Below, piece by piece: positions 44,334-53,335 of a stretch of 64,000 nt of DNA (positions are counted from its first letter, which is position 1; every line of letters begins with the position of its first letter). The position numbers were made by a program, and so were the translations under genes. The DNA lies in contig NZ_JACHIS010000001.1 in NCBI RefSeq assembly GCF_014203365.1, positions 6,242,208 through 6,306,207 of the forward strand, in the 5' to 3' direction. The notes under the pieces are model-generated. The model was not told the DNA's origin, searched no databases, and saw only the letters and a program-made list of their open reading frames with translations. The DNA comes from Actinoalloteichus hymeniacidonis (GTDB lineage Bacteria > Actinomycetota > Actinomycetes > Mycobacteriales > Pseudonocardiaceae).

Positions 44334-44650
44334 GCCTCCTTATCCGATACTTCACGACAATGGGTGAGTCGTGCATTTCTGCTCTTCTCAGAGCAGACGT
44401 ACCAGTTCGGAAGAATCGGGCGACCGGCTACCGCTCGTCGGTGCGACCGGCGGCGGGGAGCGGTCGATGACCGGTCGATAACCGGTAGGTGGCCTTCAGC
44501 CCTACATGCCGCCGTTCGTGTGAGTGCGGTTCGTCAGGTTGGTGGATCGAGCCGAAATCCCGAGCGGCCGAAGTCGGTCCGCGCTAACCGGCGCAGGCCG
44601 AATTTCGTCCTGCGCCGAAGCCGATCGGGATCCCTTCCCCACTGTGCGCT
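44334..44650. other. Gap between argS and the hypothetical gene
   Basis: About 317 bases with no convincing gene. The clearest element is a perfect 8-bp inverted repeat at 44378-44397 (TCTGCTCT/AGAGCAGA around TCTC), about 45 bases before the hypothetical gene's start. It could be an operator or a hairpin ending argS transcription; it lacks a T-run on the minus strand. Confidence 0.5.
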
Positions 44651-46399
44651 TCAGAGTCGTTCTGGCGCGGCAATACCCAACAACGACAGTCCCAAGGTCA
44701 GCACCTGGGAGGTCGCCGCCGCAAGGGCGAGTCGCGATTGCCGGACCTCGTCGGGCGTTCCCGGGGCCAGGATCGGGCAGCGCTCCCAGAATGACGAGAA
44801 CGCGGTGGCGATCTCGTACAGGTGCCCACAGATCCGATGCGGTGCCAACGATTCGACCGCCGAGGACACCGCGGCAGGGAAGCGCAGCAAGGCCAGTGCC
44901 AACTCCCGTTCCGCAGGCTCGACGGGCAGGACCGCGGTGTCCGCCGAGGGCCGCTGTCCGGCCTTGCGCAGCACCGAGAGGCTCCGCGTGTTGGCGTACT
45001 GAAGGTAGACGGCGGTGTTGCCGTCCATCGCCAGCATCTTGTCCCAGGAGAACAGGTAGTCCTTCTCACGGTCGCCGGAGAGGTCGGCGTACTTCACGGC
45101 GCCGATGCCCACCGACCGGGCCACCGAGGCGCGCGCCTCGGCATCGAGCTCGGTGCGCTCCGCGACGACCGCGCCCGCCCGCTCGACGGCCTCGTGCAGG
45201 AGTTCCACCAGCTTGACCGAACCGCCCGCCCTGGTGCGGATCGTCTTGCCATCGGAGCCGAGGATCGACCCGAATGCGACGTGTTCGGCCCGGTGCTTCT
45301 CGGTCAGCCAGCCCGCCTGCGCTGCGACGGCGAAGACCATGGCGAAGTGCTGTGCCTGCGGGGTGCCCACGACGTAGAGCAGGTCGGTGGCGCCGCGCTC
45401 GCCCGCCCAGTAACGAGCGGTCGCCAGGTCGGTGGCCGGATAGCCGTAGCCACCGTCGCTCTTGCGGACGATCAGGGGCAGCCGTTCGCCCTCCCGATTG
45501 GTGAAGCCGGGTGGGAAGACGCACACCGCGCCGTCGCTGATCTCGGTCAGTCCCTTGGCCTCCAGCTCGGCGACCGTGTCGGCGAGCATCGGGTTGTAGA
45601 AACTCTCGCCGTAGAGGTCCTCGCGGCGCAGGGAGACGCCGAGCAGTTCGTAGACCTCTTCGAAGTGACGGGCCGACTCGTCGACCAGCCCCTGCCACAA
45701 CGCGAGGGTCTGCTCGTCGCCGCCCTGAAGCAGCACGACCCGCTTCCTGGCCCGGTCTGCGAAGTCCTCGTCACCGTCGAACTTGACGCGCGCCTGCTGA
45801 TAGAAGCCGTTGAGGTCGCCGATCGCATGTGCCTGCGCCCCGTCGGCCACCCAGCCCTCGTCGATCAGGTGCTCGATGAGCATTCCGAAGGGGGTGCCCC
45901 AGTCACCGATGTGGTTGTGCGGGACGACCTCGTGTCCGATGAACTCGAGCAGCCGCCGCAGCGCCTCACCGATGATGGAGGACCGCAGGTGCCCGACGTG
46001 CATCTCCTTGGCCACGTTGGGGCTGGAGTAGTCCAGGGCGAATCGACGGGGTTCGTCGACCACTGGCACGCCCGCCCTCGGGTCTGAGAGCAACGCGGTC
46101 AGCGCAGAGCCGAGGAAGTCGTCGCGGAGGACGATGTTGATGAACCCGGGGCCCGCGATCTCGGTCTCGGCCACCAGGTCGCCTGCGTCGAGGTTCGAGA
46201 CCGCCGCCTCGGCGACCTCCCTCGGTTTGCGGCCGAGCTTCTTGGCCAGGCCCATCGCCACATTGCACTGATAGTCGACGCCCGCTCGGTTGGACGGTCG
46301 GATCAGGGCTTCCTCGGGGGTGATCGACACGTCGAGTGCCGTCCGCAGCGCGGTCGCGATCCGACCGCCGAGCTCCAACCCGATATCGCCCTGTAGCAC
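44651..46399 (-). CDS. argS: Arginyl-tRNA synthetase, E. coli type
   Basis: A 582-residue class I synthetase that charges tRNA-Arg. The GTG at 46399 follows GGAGG by seven bases. The HIGH motif reads HVGHLRSSIIG with His134 and His137, after DYSSPNVAKEM. The second signature is GSDGKTIRTRAGG, without a classical KMSKS, as in E. coli ArgRS. The end (GLSLLGIAAPERL) also parallels E. coli (GIETVERM). M. tuberculosis ArgRS has instead NPTGPIHIGG and MSKRAG. This type may therefore be a second copy or a replacement. Its place beside the isonitrile-type locus makes a link to resistance or biosynthesis possible but unproven. Confidence 0.95.
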   Translation of the reverse strand: MLQGDIGLELGGRIATALRTALDVSITPEEALIRPSNRAGVDYQCNVAMGLAKKLGRKPREVAEAAVSNLDAGDLVAETEIAGPGFINIVLRDDFLGSALTALLSDPRAGVPVVDEPRRFALDYSSPNVAKEMHVGHLRSSIIGEALRRLLEFIGHEVVPHNHIGDWGTPFGMLIEHLIDEGWVADGAQAHAIGDLNGFYQQARVKFDGDEDFADRARKRVVLLQGGDEQTLALWQGLVDESARHFEEVYELLGVSLRREDLYGESFYNPMLADTVAELEAKGLTEISDGAVCVFPPGFTNREGERLPLIVRKSDGGYGYPATDLATARYWAGERGATDLLYVVGTPQAQHFAMVFAVAAQAGWLTEKHRAEHVAFGSILGSDGKTIRTRAGGSVKLVELLHEAVERAGAVVAERTELDAEARASVARSVGIGAVKYADLSGDREKDYLFSWDKMLAMDGNTAVYLQYANTRSLSVLRKAGQRPSADTAVLPVEPAERELALALLRFPAAVSSAVESLAPHRICGHLYEIATAFSSFWERCPILAPGTPDEVRQSRLALAAATSQVLTLGLSLLGIAAPERL

Positions 46400-46576
46400 C
46401 CGGTGTCCTCCGGTTTCTCTTTCGTCGTGGCTTCTGCGCCGATGTCCGAGACAAGTATCCCAGTATCCGAGGGATGCAGGTCGCAGTCACCCCGACAACG
46501 GGTTCCGGGCACCCCTACGCCGGGGACACGGGTGAACCCGGATGTTGCGGCGGTGGCGGATTCGCAGACTCGATTG

Positions 46577-47812
46577 GTGATCAGAACCGAACCGAATGAG
46601 ACCCGATTCACCACCGACCGCAGGCGAAGGCAGGCCGCGATGCTCCCGCTGGCCTTGGCGCTCGTCGCATCGCTGGCCGTGCCTGCCGCCGCCACCGCCG
46701 AACCGGCCGAGGCTGTTTCGCCCAACGCGGAACCTTTACTGACCCTGCCCGAGCCGACCGGCGGGCACCTCGTCGGTTCGACCAGCCTGCACCTGGTCGA
46801 CGAGAGCCGATCGGACTATTGGCGTCCCGAGGAGGACCGGGAACTCATGGTCGGGCTGTGGTACCCGGCGATCGCACCGACGTCGAAGCGAGCCGAGTAC
46901 ACCTCTGCGGCGGTCTCGGAACGAATAGTCGCAGGCCACGGGGTCGATGCGCCTGGCGACTCGTTGACCAGGGTCGAGACCCATTCGTTCCGGGATGCGA
47001 TCCCGAGGCCCGCGCGCGGCGGACGCCCGCTGGTGCTGCTGTCGCCGGGTGCCGGGCTCAGCCGCGAGTCGTTGACCTCGTTGGCCGAGGAGCTGGCCTC
47101 GCGGGGAAACATCGTCGCCACCATGGATCACAAGTACGAGGCACAGGGAATCGAGTTCCCCGACGGCCGGGTGACCGGGTGCCTGCTGTGCGAGGAGAAG
47201 ACCTCCCGAGAGCTGGGTGCGGCGATGGCCGAGGGACGGTCGGCGGACGCCTCGTTCGTCATCGACGAGCTCACCGGCCGAGATCCGGCCTGGTGGGCGG
47301 GAATGCTGATCGATGAGTCGCGCATCGCCATGGCAGGCCATTCCTTGGGCGGCGCCACGGCGTATCTCGCGATGGCGACCGACAACCGGATCGATGCGGG
47401 CGTCAACATGGACGGCACGATCTTCACCACCGTCGCAGGCGAGGGCCTCGATCGTCCGTTCATGCTGTTCGGCGGGCTTCCCCACGACCGACCGGTCGAC
47501 CACGAGGACTACGACGAGACCTGGGCACGTGAGTGGGCTCATCTGGAAGGCTGGCGACGCTGGATCCAGGTCTGTAACGCCGACCACATGGGTTTCACCG
47601 ACATCCCGCTGCTGGCCGAGGCCTTCGACATCCCGCCGACCCAGACCCCGCAGTGCGCGGCAGACGAGGTCGGCCTGCCTACCGGAGAACGATCGGTGGA
47701 GATCACCCGCGCCTACCTGAGCGAGTTCGTCGACCATCACCTGGCAGGCAAGGAGAGTGACCTGCTAGACGCTCCCGCTCCGGATTTCCCAGAAGTGGAG
47801 TTCCGAGGCTGA
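46577..47812 (+). CDS. Secreted alpha/beta hydrolase (PAF-acetylhydrolase/lipase-like)
   Basis: About 411 residues from GTG 46577. A basic stretch and hydrophobic run (MLPLALALVASLAVPAAATA) form a signal peptide. VLLSPGAGLSRESLTSLAEEL is the oxyanion-side strand and loop. The nucleophile elbow is AMAGHSLGGATAYLAM with catalytic Ser. An Asp in GVNMDGTIF and a His in VCNADHMGFTD complete the probable triad. The layout resembles platelet-activating-factor acetylhydrolase and related polyester hydrolases or lipases. Four cysteines (VTGCLLCEEK and later single ones) may form disulfides outside the cell. The substrate is unknown. Confidence 0.87.
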   Translation: MIRTEPNETRFTTDRRRRQAAMLPLALALVASLAVPAAATAEPAEAVSPNAEPLLTLPEPTGGHLVGSTSLHLVDESRSDYWRPEEDRELMVGLWYPAIAPTSKRAEYTSAAVSERIVAGHGVDAPGDSLTRVETHSFRDAIPRPARGGRPLVLLSPGAGLSRESLTSLAEELASRGNIVATMDHKYEAQGIEFPDGRVTGCLLCEEKTSRELGAAMAEGRSADASFVIDELTGRDPAWWAGMLIDESRIAMAGHSLGGATAYLAMATDNRIDAGVNMDGTIFTTVAGEGLDRPFMLFGGLPHDRPVDHEDYDETWAREWAHLEGWRRWIQVCNADHMGFTDIPLLAEAFDIPPTQTPQCAADEVGLPTGERSVEITRAYLSEFVDHHLAGKESDLLDAPAPDFPEVEFRG

Positions 47813-48004
47813 CACCCGAATCGCCATGGTGACGCATGGGACTCAACCAACTCCCATGCGTCACACCCAAGCAGCCCACAACCACACGTTCAGCCCCTAG
47901 CCCCACCCCCCACGACCAGGTAACTTCCCGCACCACAACCAAAACCAGGCACCCCAGCCCAAACGCCAACGCCAACGCCAAGGCGGCAAGACCCGCTGGT
48001 CAAA

Positions 48005-48330
48005 GTCGAGATCCCAAAGCCGAAGGCAAGGGAACGAGATCCGCTGGTCAACACCCAGCCGCTCCCCACCCAACACAAGGAGCGGCACCACACCACAGCA
48101 ACAAACCCCGAAGGCCGAAGGCCGAGAAAAAGTCGAGATCCCAAAGCCAAAGGCAAGGGAGCAAGATCCGCTGGTCAACACCCAGCCGCTCCCCACCCAA
48201 CACAAGGAGCAGCACCACACCACAGCAACAAACCCCGAAGGCCGAAGGCCGAGAGATAGTCGAGATCCCAAAGCCGAAGGCAAGGGAACGAGATCCGCTG
48301 TCAACACCCAGCTGCTCCTCGCCCCACGCA
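48005..48330. repeat. 127-base tandem repeat, about 2.6 copies
   Basis: Units begin with GTCGAGATCCCAAAGCC at 48005, 48132 and 48259. The first two are full length and differ at only a few positions. The third diverges after about 70 bases. The unit is A/C-rich on the plus strand and ends in GGCCGAAGGCCGAGA. The stretch just before (47955-47985) has short AACGCC repeats and a degenerate piece of the unit. It lies downstream of tRNA-Leu, which is on the minus strand. Confidence 0.9.
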
Positions 48331-48354
48331 AGGAGCAAGCAACGCGGGGGGCAT

Positions 48355-48411
48355 GGGGGGCTCGGCCCCCCAACAAGCGCGGGAACCCGCGAGGTTCCCC
48401 AACGGGGAACC
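48355..48411 (-). terminator. Hairpins downstream of tRNA-Leu
   Basis: GGTTCCCC/GGGGAACC (48393-48400 with 48404-48411) and GGGGGGC/GCCCCCC (48355-48361 with 48365-48371) lie just after the tRNA's 3' end. A competing pairing, GGGAACC/GGTTCCC, uses 48381-48399. They probably end the tRNA transcript, though there is no U-run. Confidence 0.6.
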
Positions 48412-48419
48412 GAATAGAG

Positions 48420-48502
48420 TGGGCGAGGAGGGAGTTGAACCCTCACGTCCTTGCGGACACACGGACCTGAACCGTGCGCGTCTGCCATTCCGCCACTCGC
48501 CC
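48420..48502 (-). tRNA. tRNA-Leu (anticodon CAG)
   Basis: An 83-base class II tRNA read on the minus strand. The acceptor stem pairs GGGCGAG with CTCGCCC and the discriminator is A. The anticodon stem CACGG/CCGTG encloses TTCAGGT, giving anticodon CAG for CUG codons. A long variable arm (TGTCCGCAAGGACG) and the T-loop TTCAACT follow. A leucine tRNA at this place beside fhaA is also found in mycobacteria. Confidence 0.97.
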
Positions 48503-48641
48503 GAGTGACTGACACCCGGTCTTGCTGGGTGCGGCGAAAGCGTAGCACACGTTCTGAGGCGCCTTTTGCACTAGACGCTGTGGCCCGCTGTCGGCACGGA
48601 TACGATCGGGACAAGTAGTCGTATCGGGTGGAGGTTATGCC

Positions 48642-49832
48642 GTGGGCCTCGTGCAGCGCTTCGAGCGCCGTCTCGAAGGCATGGTAGGGAACACCTTCGC
48701 GCGGGTGTTCGGCGGAAACGTAGTGCCGCAAGAGCTTGCGCAGAACCTCCAGCGGGAGGCTGACGGGCATGTACAGGAGCTGGCGGGTGGCCGCCTGCTC
48801 GCGCCGAACCACTTCGTGGTCACGCTCGGCCCGAGCGACCACGAGCGACTCACTGGTGACGAGCAGCGGGTCAAGCAGCTGCTCGCAGACTGCGTCCAGG
48901 AGCACCTCGCCGAACAAGGGTGGGATACCTATGGTGACGTCGTAGTCTCCTTGGAGCGCTCTGAAACGCTGCACACGGGACAGTTCCGAACCAGTTCGTC
49001 TGTCGACCCGGATGCGGGCAGTCAGGCGGCACCACCTCGCAACGCAGGAGACCGACCCATGAGCCAGCCCCCCGGCCAGCAGTACCCCGAGAGCGACCCG
49101 TACGGCCAGCAGCAGTACGGCTACGACCAGCAGGGTTACGGCCAACAACAACAGCAGTACGGCTACGACCAGCAGGGTTACGGCCAGCAGCAGGGTTACG
49201 ACCCGAACTACGGGCAGCAGCAGGGATATGGCGGCCAGCCCGGTTACGACCAGCAGGGTTACGGCCAGCAGCAGGGTTACGACCCGAACTACGGGCAGCA
49301 GCAGGGATATGGCGGCCAGCCGGGCTACGACCAGCAGGGCTACGGCGGCCAGCCCGGTTACGACCAGCAGGGCTACGGCCAGGGCGGGCAGCCGGGTTAC
49401 GACCAGCAGGGCCAGCAGGGTTACGGCCAGCAGGGCTATGACCAGCAGGGCTACGGCCAGCAGCAGGGTTATGGCCAGCAGCAGGGCTACGGCCAGCAGC
49501 AGGGGGGCTATGCTCCGCCCGCCGTGCAGACCGGCCCTCGGCAGATCACCGCGACCCTGCAACTCGACGACGGTTCCAACCGCACCTATACGCTTGTGCA
49601 GGGAAGCAATGTCGTCGGTCGAGGCCAGGATGCACAGTTCCGGCTGCCCGACACAGGAGTCTCCCGGCGACACCTGGAGATCACCTGGGACGGACAGAGT
49701 GCGACCCTTGCTGATCTCGGTTCCACAAACGGCAGCACCGTCAACGGCAATTCAGTCCAGACTTGGCAGCTCGCGGAAGGCGACGTCGTCCGCATCGGCC
49801 ACTCCTCCCTGGTCTTCCGAAGCCAGGGCTGA
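48642..49832 (+). CDS. fhaA: FhaA: DUF3662 and FHA domain protein
   Basis: A 396-residue cytoplasmic protein starting at GTG 48642. The first 110 residues are the DUF3662 domain ([25 protein letters not shown]). Residues about 145-285 are a low-complexity region made of QQGYG and GYDQ units. The last 95 residues form an FHA domain: [24 protein letters not shown], with Arg and Ser for phosphothreonine binding, and [12 protein letters not shown]. In mycobacteria FhaA is a substrate of PknB-type kinases and tunes peptidoglycan synthesis through MviN/MurJ. It opens the growth-control gene cluster. Confidence 0.97.
   Translation: MGLVQRFERRLEGMVGNTFARVFGGNVVPQELAQNLQREADGHVQELAGGRLLAPNHFVVTLGPSDHERLTGDEQRVKQLLADCVQEHLAEQGWDTYGDVVVSLERSETLHTGQFRTSSSVDPDAGSQAAPPRNAGDRPMSQPPGQQYPESDPYGQQQYGYDQQGYGQQQQQYGYDQQGYGQQQGYDPNYGQQQGYGGQPGYDQQGYGQQQGYDPNYGQQQGYGGQPGYDQQGYGGQPGYDQQGYGQGGQPGYDQQGQQGYGQQGYDQQGYGQQQGYGQQQGYGQQQGGYAPPAVQTGPRQITATLQLDDGSNRTYTLVQGSNVVGRGQDAQFRLPDTGVSRRHLEITWDGQSATLADLGSTNGSTVNGNSVQTWQLAEGDVVRIGHSSLVFRSQG
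49080..49510 (+). repeat. Tandem coding repeats in fhaA (Gln/Gly/Tyr-rich)
   Basis: Units built on CAGCAGGGTTACGGC recur with spacer variants, including a longer duplicated block (about 49180-49250 and 49253-49323). They encode the Gln/Tyr/Gly-rich linker between the two FhaA domains. Copy number is likely to vary between strains. Confidence 0.9.
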
Positions 49833-49938
49833 CGAAGCCGCAGGCACGACCGACCACGAGACCTCGGTGGCGGCATGGAGTAGGAGCATCCAGAACGGTG
49901 GAAGGCGCATATCCCCTCCGTAGCGGGGGTGGTCGGTC

Positions 49939-50394
49939 ATGCCAGAGTTGGTGATCCAACTCACCAGGGCAGGCTTCCTCGCCCTGCTCTGGTTGTTCGT
50001 GTTGGCCGCGCTCCGGGTCGTCCGATCCGATCTGTACGCGGCTTCGGGACTGCGAGTGACAGTCCCGGGTGGACGACGTGAACCGCAGAAGTCGCGCGGT
50101 CGCTCGCCTCGACAGCTCGTGGTGACACACGGGGCCCTCGCGGGCACCCGGATCTCGTTGGACGGAAGGCCGATCACTCTCGGTCGAGCCGACGACTCCA
50201 CATTGGTGTTGGACGACGACTACGCCTCGACACGGCATGCGCGTCTGGTACTCCGAGGGACGGACTGGTACGTGGAGGATCTAGGCTCCACCAACGGCAC
50301 CTACCTCGACCGGGCGAAGGTCACGGGTCCGACCCGAGTCTCGCTCAGAGCCCCGATCCGTATCGGCAAGACGGTGATCGAGCTGCACTCATGA
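49939..50394 (+). CDS. fhaB: FhaB (FipA): membrane-anchored FHA protein
   Basis: A 151-residue protein. A membrane helix near the amino end (LVIQLTRAGFLALLWLFVLAAL) is followed by a basic linker and an FHA domain: ITLGRADDSTLVLDDDYASTRHARLVL with Arg, Ser and His of the phosphothreonine pocket, then DLGSTNGTYLDRAKV. In mycobacteria FipA links FtsZ and FtsQ at the septum under kinase control. Its stop overlaps the pstP start by four bases. Confidence 0.96.
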   Translation: MPELVIQLTRAGFLALLWLFVLAALRVVRSDLYAASGLRVTVPGGRREPQKSRGRSPRQLVVTHGALAGTRISLDGRPITLGRADDSTLVLDDDYASTRHARLVLRGTDWYVEDLGSTNGTYLDRAKVTGPTRVSLRAPIRIGKTVIELHS

Positions 50395-51887
50395 CCCTTG
50401 TCCTCCGCTATGCGGCCCGAAGTGATCGAGGCCTGGTTCGCTCCAACAACCAGGACTCCGTCTACGCAGGGCCCAGACTTCTGGCGCTCGCCGACGGAAT
50501 GGGCGGCCATGCTGCAGGCGAGGTGGCCAGCAAGGTCGTCATCGCCGCGCTGGCACCGCTCGACGACGACGAGCCGGGTGACGACCTACTCGGTCGGCTG
50601 CGCGAAGCCGTCAGCAACGGCAACGGCATGCTCAACGAGTTGGTCGCAGGCGATCCCGACCTCGACGGCATGGGCACCACGCTGACCGCGGTGCTCTTCG
50701 CGGGCAGCAGGTTGGGCCTGGTCCATGTCGGCGACTCCCGCGCTTATCTGTTGCGGGACGGCAGGTTCGCCCAGATCACCCACGACGACACCTTCGTCCA
50801 GTCGTTGATCGACGAAGGCCGGATCAGCGAGGAGGACGCGGCGAACCATCCGCAGCGTTCGCTGCTGCTCCGCGCTTTGACCGGCAACGACGTGGAGCTG
50901 ACCCTCACGGTGCGCGAGGCTCGACCGGGCGACCGCTATCTCCTCTGTTCGGATGGGCTGTCCGGCCCGGTGAGCGATGAGACGCTCGACGAGGCCATGC
51001 GCATCTCGGACCCGCAGGCCTGCGCGGACCGGATGATCGAGCTGGCGCTCAAGGGCGGCGGGCCCGACAACGTGACCTGCATCGTCGCCGATGTGGTCGA
51101 CGTCGAGTTCGGCGAGAACGCCCCGATCGTCGGTGGCGCGGCCGGTGACGGCTCCGAGGAGCCACCGCCGCCGGATTCGGCTGCGGCGCGTGCTTCGGCC
51201 ACGACTCTTCCTCGGCCGCCGAGGAAGGAAGCCGAGCCGGAGCCCACCAAGAAGAAGCGCAAGGGCCTTCGGACCGCGCTCGTCCTGTTCGCCGTCCTGG
51301 TACTGCTCGGCGTCGGTGGCTATTTCGGCTACAGCGTCGTGATGGGCCAGTACTTCGTCGGCGCCAACGATGACGACGAGGTCGCCGTCTTCCAAGGCGT
51401 TCGCGGCACGGTGGTGGGTATCCCGTTGCACCGCCAGGTCGAGGATTCCTGTGGTGGCGCCGGGGAGGACTGCGAGCGCATCCAGATCGGTGATCTGCGG
51501 CCTGCGTACCAGGGCACGGTTCGAGACGGCATCGTGAACCAGGGCGATCTGAACGACGCCAGGGAGACGATCGACCAGCTTCGCACCGAGCAACTGCTGC
51601 CGCCCTGCACCGAGGAACAGCCCGCTTCCAACGGCGACAACGAGCCCGCCGACAACGACGACTCCGCGAACAGCGCCGGGGACACCGAGGAAGCCGAGGG
51701 CGACCAGCGCACTCCCGAGGACGAACAGACTCGCCCAACGCCTCCTTCGGAGGGGCCCTCCGGCTTGGTCGGCCAGGACGACGAACGTTCCGACACTCGT
51801 GAGCAGGACGCGAAGGACGAGACCACCGGAGGCAGCGCCGCACGTCACGTGCAGGAGCCTGGAGTCGATTGCCGGACGGTCGGCTGA
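50391..51887 (+). CDS. pstP: PstP: PP2C-family Ser/Thr protein phosphatase
   Basis: A 498-residue membrane phosphatase that reverses PknA/PknB phosphorylation. The metal-binding motifs are RSDRGLVRSNNQDS, LALADGMGGHAAGE, HVGDSRAYLLR and GGPDNVTCIVAD, all with the expected Asp residues. A cytoplasmic linker (Pro and Lys-rich) leads to a membrane helix at about residues 292-318 (TALVLFAVLVLLGVGGYFGYSVV). The extracellular part is about 175 residues, with a Glu/Asp-rich disordered tail longer than in mycobacteria. Its stop and the next gene's start share one base (TGATG). Confidence 0.96.
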   Translation: MTLVLRYAARSDRGLVRSNNQDSVYAGPRLLALADGMGGHAAGEVASKVVIAALAPLDDDEPGDDLLGRLREAVSNGNGMLNELVAGDPDLDGMGTTLTAVLFAGSRLGLVHVGDSRAYLLRDGRFAQITHDDTFVQSLIDEGRISEEDAANHPQRSLLLRALTGNDVELTLTVREARPGDRYLLCSDGLSGPVSDETLDEAMRISDPQACADRMIELALKGGGPDNVTCIVADVVDVEFGENAPIVGGAAGDGSEEPPPPDSAAARASATTLPRPPRKEAEPEPTKKKRKGLRTALVLFAVLVLLGVGGYFGYSVVMGQYFVGANDDDEVAVFQGVRGTVVGIPLHRQVEDSCGGAGEDCERIQIGDLRPAYQGTVRDGIVNQGDLNDARETIDQLRTEQLLPPCTEEQPASNGDNEPADNDDSANSAGDTEEAEGDQRTPEDEQTRPTPPSEGPSGLVGQDDERSDTREQDAKDETTGGSAARHVQEPGVDCRTVG

Positions 51888-53335
51888 TGTCCAGCCCGGT
51901 CGACGCCACGTCGAATCCGGGGCAGGCGGCAACGCCGTCGCCCCCTGCCGTGCCCACTCGGCGAAACACCGAGCTGTTGATGCTCGCGTTCGCCGCCATT
52001 CTCGTCACGATCGCCAACGTCCTGGTCGAGGCGAACCAGGAACAGGAGTTGTCCACTCAGCTGCTGTACAACGGCGCGGCCTTCCTCGCGCTGTTCGGCA
52101 TCGCGCACCTGGCGGTGCGCAAGTGGGCGCCCTATGCGGATCCGCTGATCCTGCCGTTCGCCGCGCTGCTCAACGGCGTCGGGCTGATCGCGATCTACCG
52201 AATCGATCTCGCCGACGCGGCCGCCGACCCGGATCACGGATACCTGGTGAACCGGCAGATCGGCTGGATGGTCATCAGCGTCGTGCTGTTCGTCCTGATC
52301 CTGGCCTTCGTCAAGGATCATCGGCTGCTGGCCCGCTTCGGCTATACCTGTGGCTTCGTCGGGCTCATCGCGCTGGCGCTGCCCGGTTTCCTGCCCGCGA
52401 GCATGTCCAGCGCGGGTGGAGCGAAGATCTGGATCCGTATCGGCGGGGCGGGTATTCAGCCGGGTGAGTTCGCCAAGATCCTGTTGATGATCTTCTTCGC
52501 GTCCTTCCTGGTCTCCAAGCGCGACCTGTTCACCGTGGCGGGTAGGCGTTTCCTGGGTATGGACTTCCCGAGGATGCGCGACATGGCCCCGATGCTGCTG
52601 GCCTGGGCCGCCTCGGTCGGCGTGCTCGTCTTCGAGCGCGACCTCGGCACCTCGCTGCTGTTCTTCGGCCTGGTGCTGGTCATGATCTACGTGGCCACCG
52701 AACGGGTGTCATGGGTGGTCATCGGACTCAGCCTGTTCGCGATCGGCTGTGTCATCGCCTATCCGCTCTTCAATCACCTCCGGGTCCGAGTCCTGAACTG
52801 GATGGACCCACTCGGCAGGCTCGATGCGACCGACGGCGACAGCTTCCAGCTAGTTCAGTCGTTGTTCGGCCTCGGTACGGGCGGCATCTTCGGCACCGGA
52901 CTGGGCAGCGGACGACCGACGCTCATCCCTGCGGCCGAGACCGACTTCATCATCTCCGCGATCGGCGAGGAGATCGGTTTCGTCGGAGTCGCCGCCGTCC
53001 TGTTGCTGTACCTACTGCTGGTGATGCGTGGCCTGCGTACCGCGCTGGCCGTCCGAGACAGCTTCGGCAAGCTGCTCGCCAGCGGTCTGGCGTTCATCAT
53101 CGGTCTGCAGGTGTTCATCGTCGTCGGCGGTGCCACCCGGCTGATTCCGTCTACCGGTATCACCGCCCCGTTCCTGTCCTACGGTGGCTCGTCGCTGCTG
53201 GCGAACTACATTCTGGTCGCACTGTTGCTGCTCATCTCTCATGCAGCACGCAAGCCGCAGCCCCCGTCGAAACCCCGGCCGCAGCAGGCTCCGCTGGCTG
53301 AGGCACACACGGAGATGGTGGCCCGACCGACATGA
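51887..53335 (+). CDS. rodA: SEDS-family peptidoglycan glycosyltransferase (RodA/FtsW)
   Basis: A 482-residue protein with about twelve helices, starting at the ATG that overlaps the pstP stop. SEDS signatures are seen: GGAKIWIRIGG, IQPGEFAKILLMIFFA, LVFERDLGTSLLFFGLVL with the catalytic-region Asp, and TGITAPFLSYGGSSLLANY. It polymerises lipid II into glycan strands with the transpeptidase encoded next. The place between pstP and pbpA is that of M. tuberculosis rodA. The stop overlaps the pbpA start by four bases. Confidence 0.96.
   Translation: MSSPVDATSNPGQAATPSPPAVPTRRNTELLMLAFAAILVTIANVLVEANQEQELSTQLLYNGAAFLALFGIAHLAVRKWAPYADPLILPFAALLNGVGLIAIYRIDLADAAADPDHGYLVNRQIGWMVISVVLFVLILAFVKDHRLLARFGYTCGFVGLIALALPGFLPASMSSAGGAKIWIRIGGAGIQPGEFAKILLMIFFASFLVSKRDLFTVAGRRFLGMDFPRMRDMAPMLLAWAASVGVLVFERDLGTSLLFFGLVLVMIYVATERVSWVVIGLSLFAIGCVIAYPLFNHLRVRVLNWMDPLGRLDATDGDSFQLVQSLFGLGTGGIFGTGLGSGRPTLIPAAETDFIISAIGEEIGFVGVAAVLLLYLLLVMRGLRTALAVRDSFGKLLASGLAFIIGLQVFIVVGGATRLIPSTGITAPFLSYGGSSLLANYILVALLLLISHAARKPQPPSKPRPQQAPLAEAHTEMVARPT

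Noticed and set aside
45230..45260. Defective ArgRS because KMSKS is absent
   Set aside because: E. coli ArgRS also has a divergent second signature (GKPFKTRAGG), so this is normal for the type.
48005..48330. CRISPR array
   Set aside because: The units are 127 bases long and contiguous, with no short repeat separated by unique spacers and no cas genes nearby.
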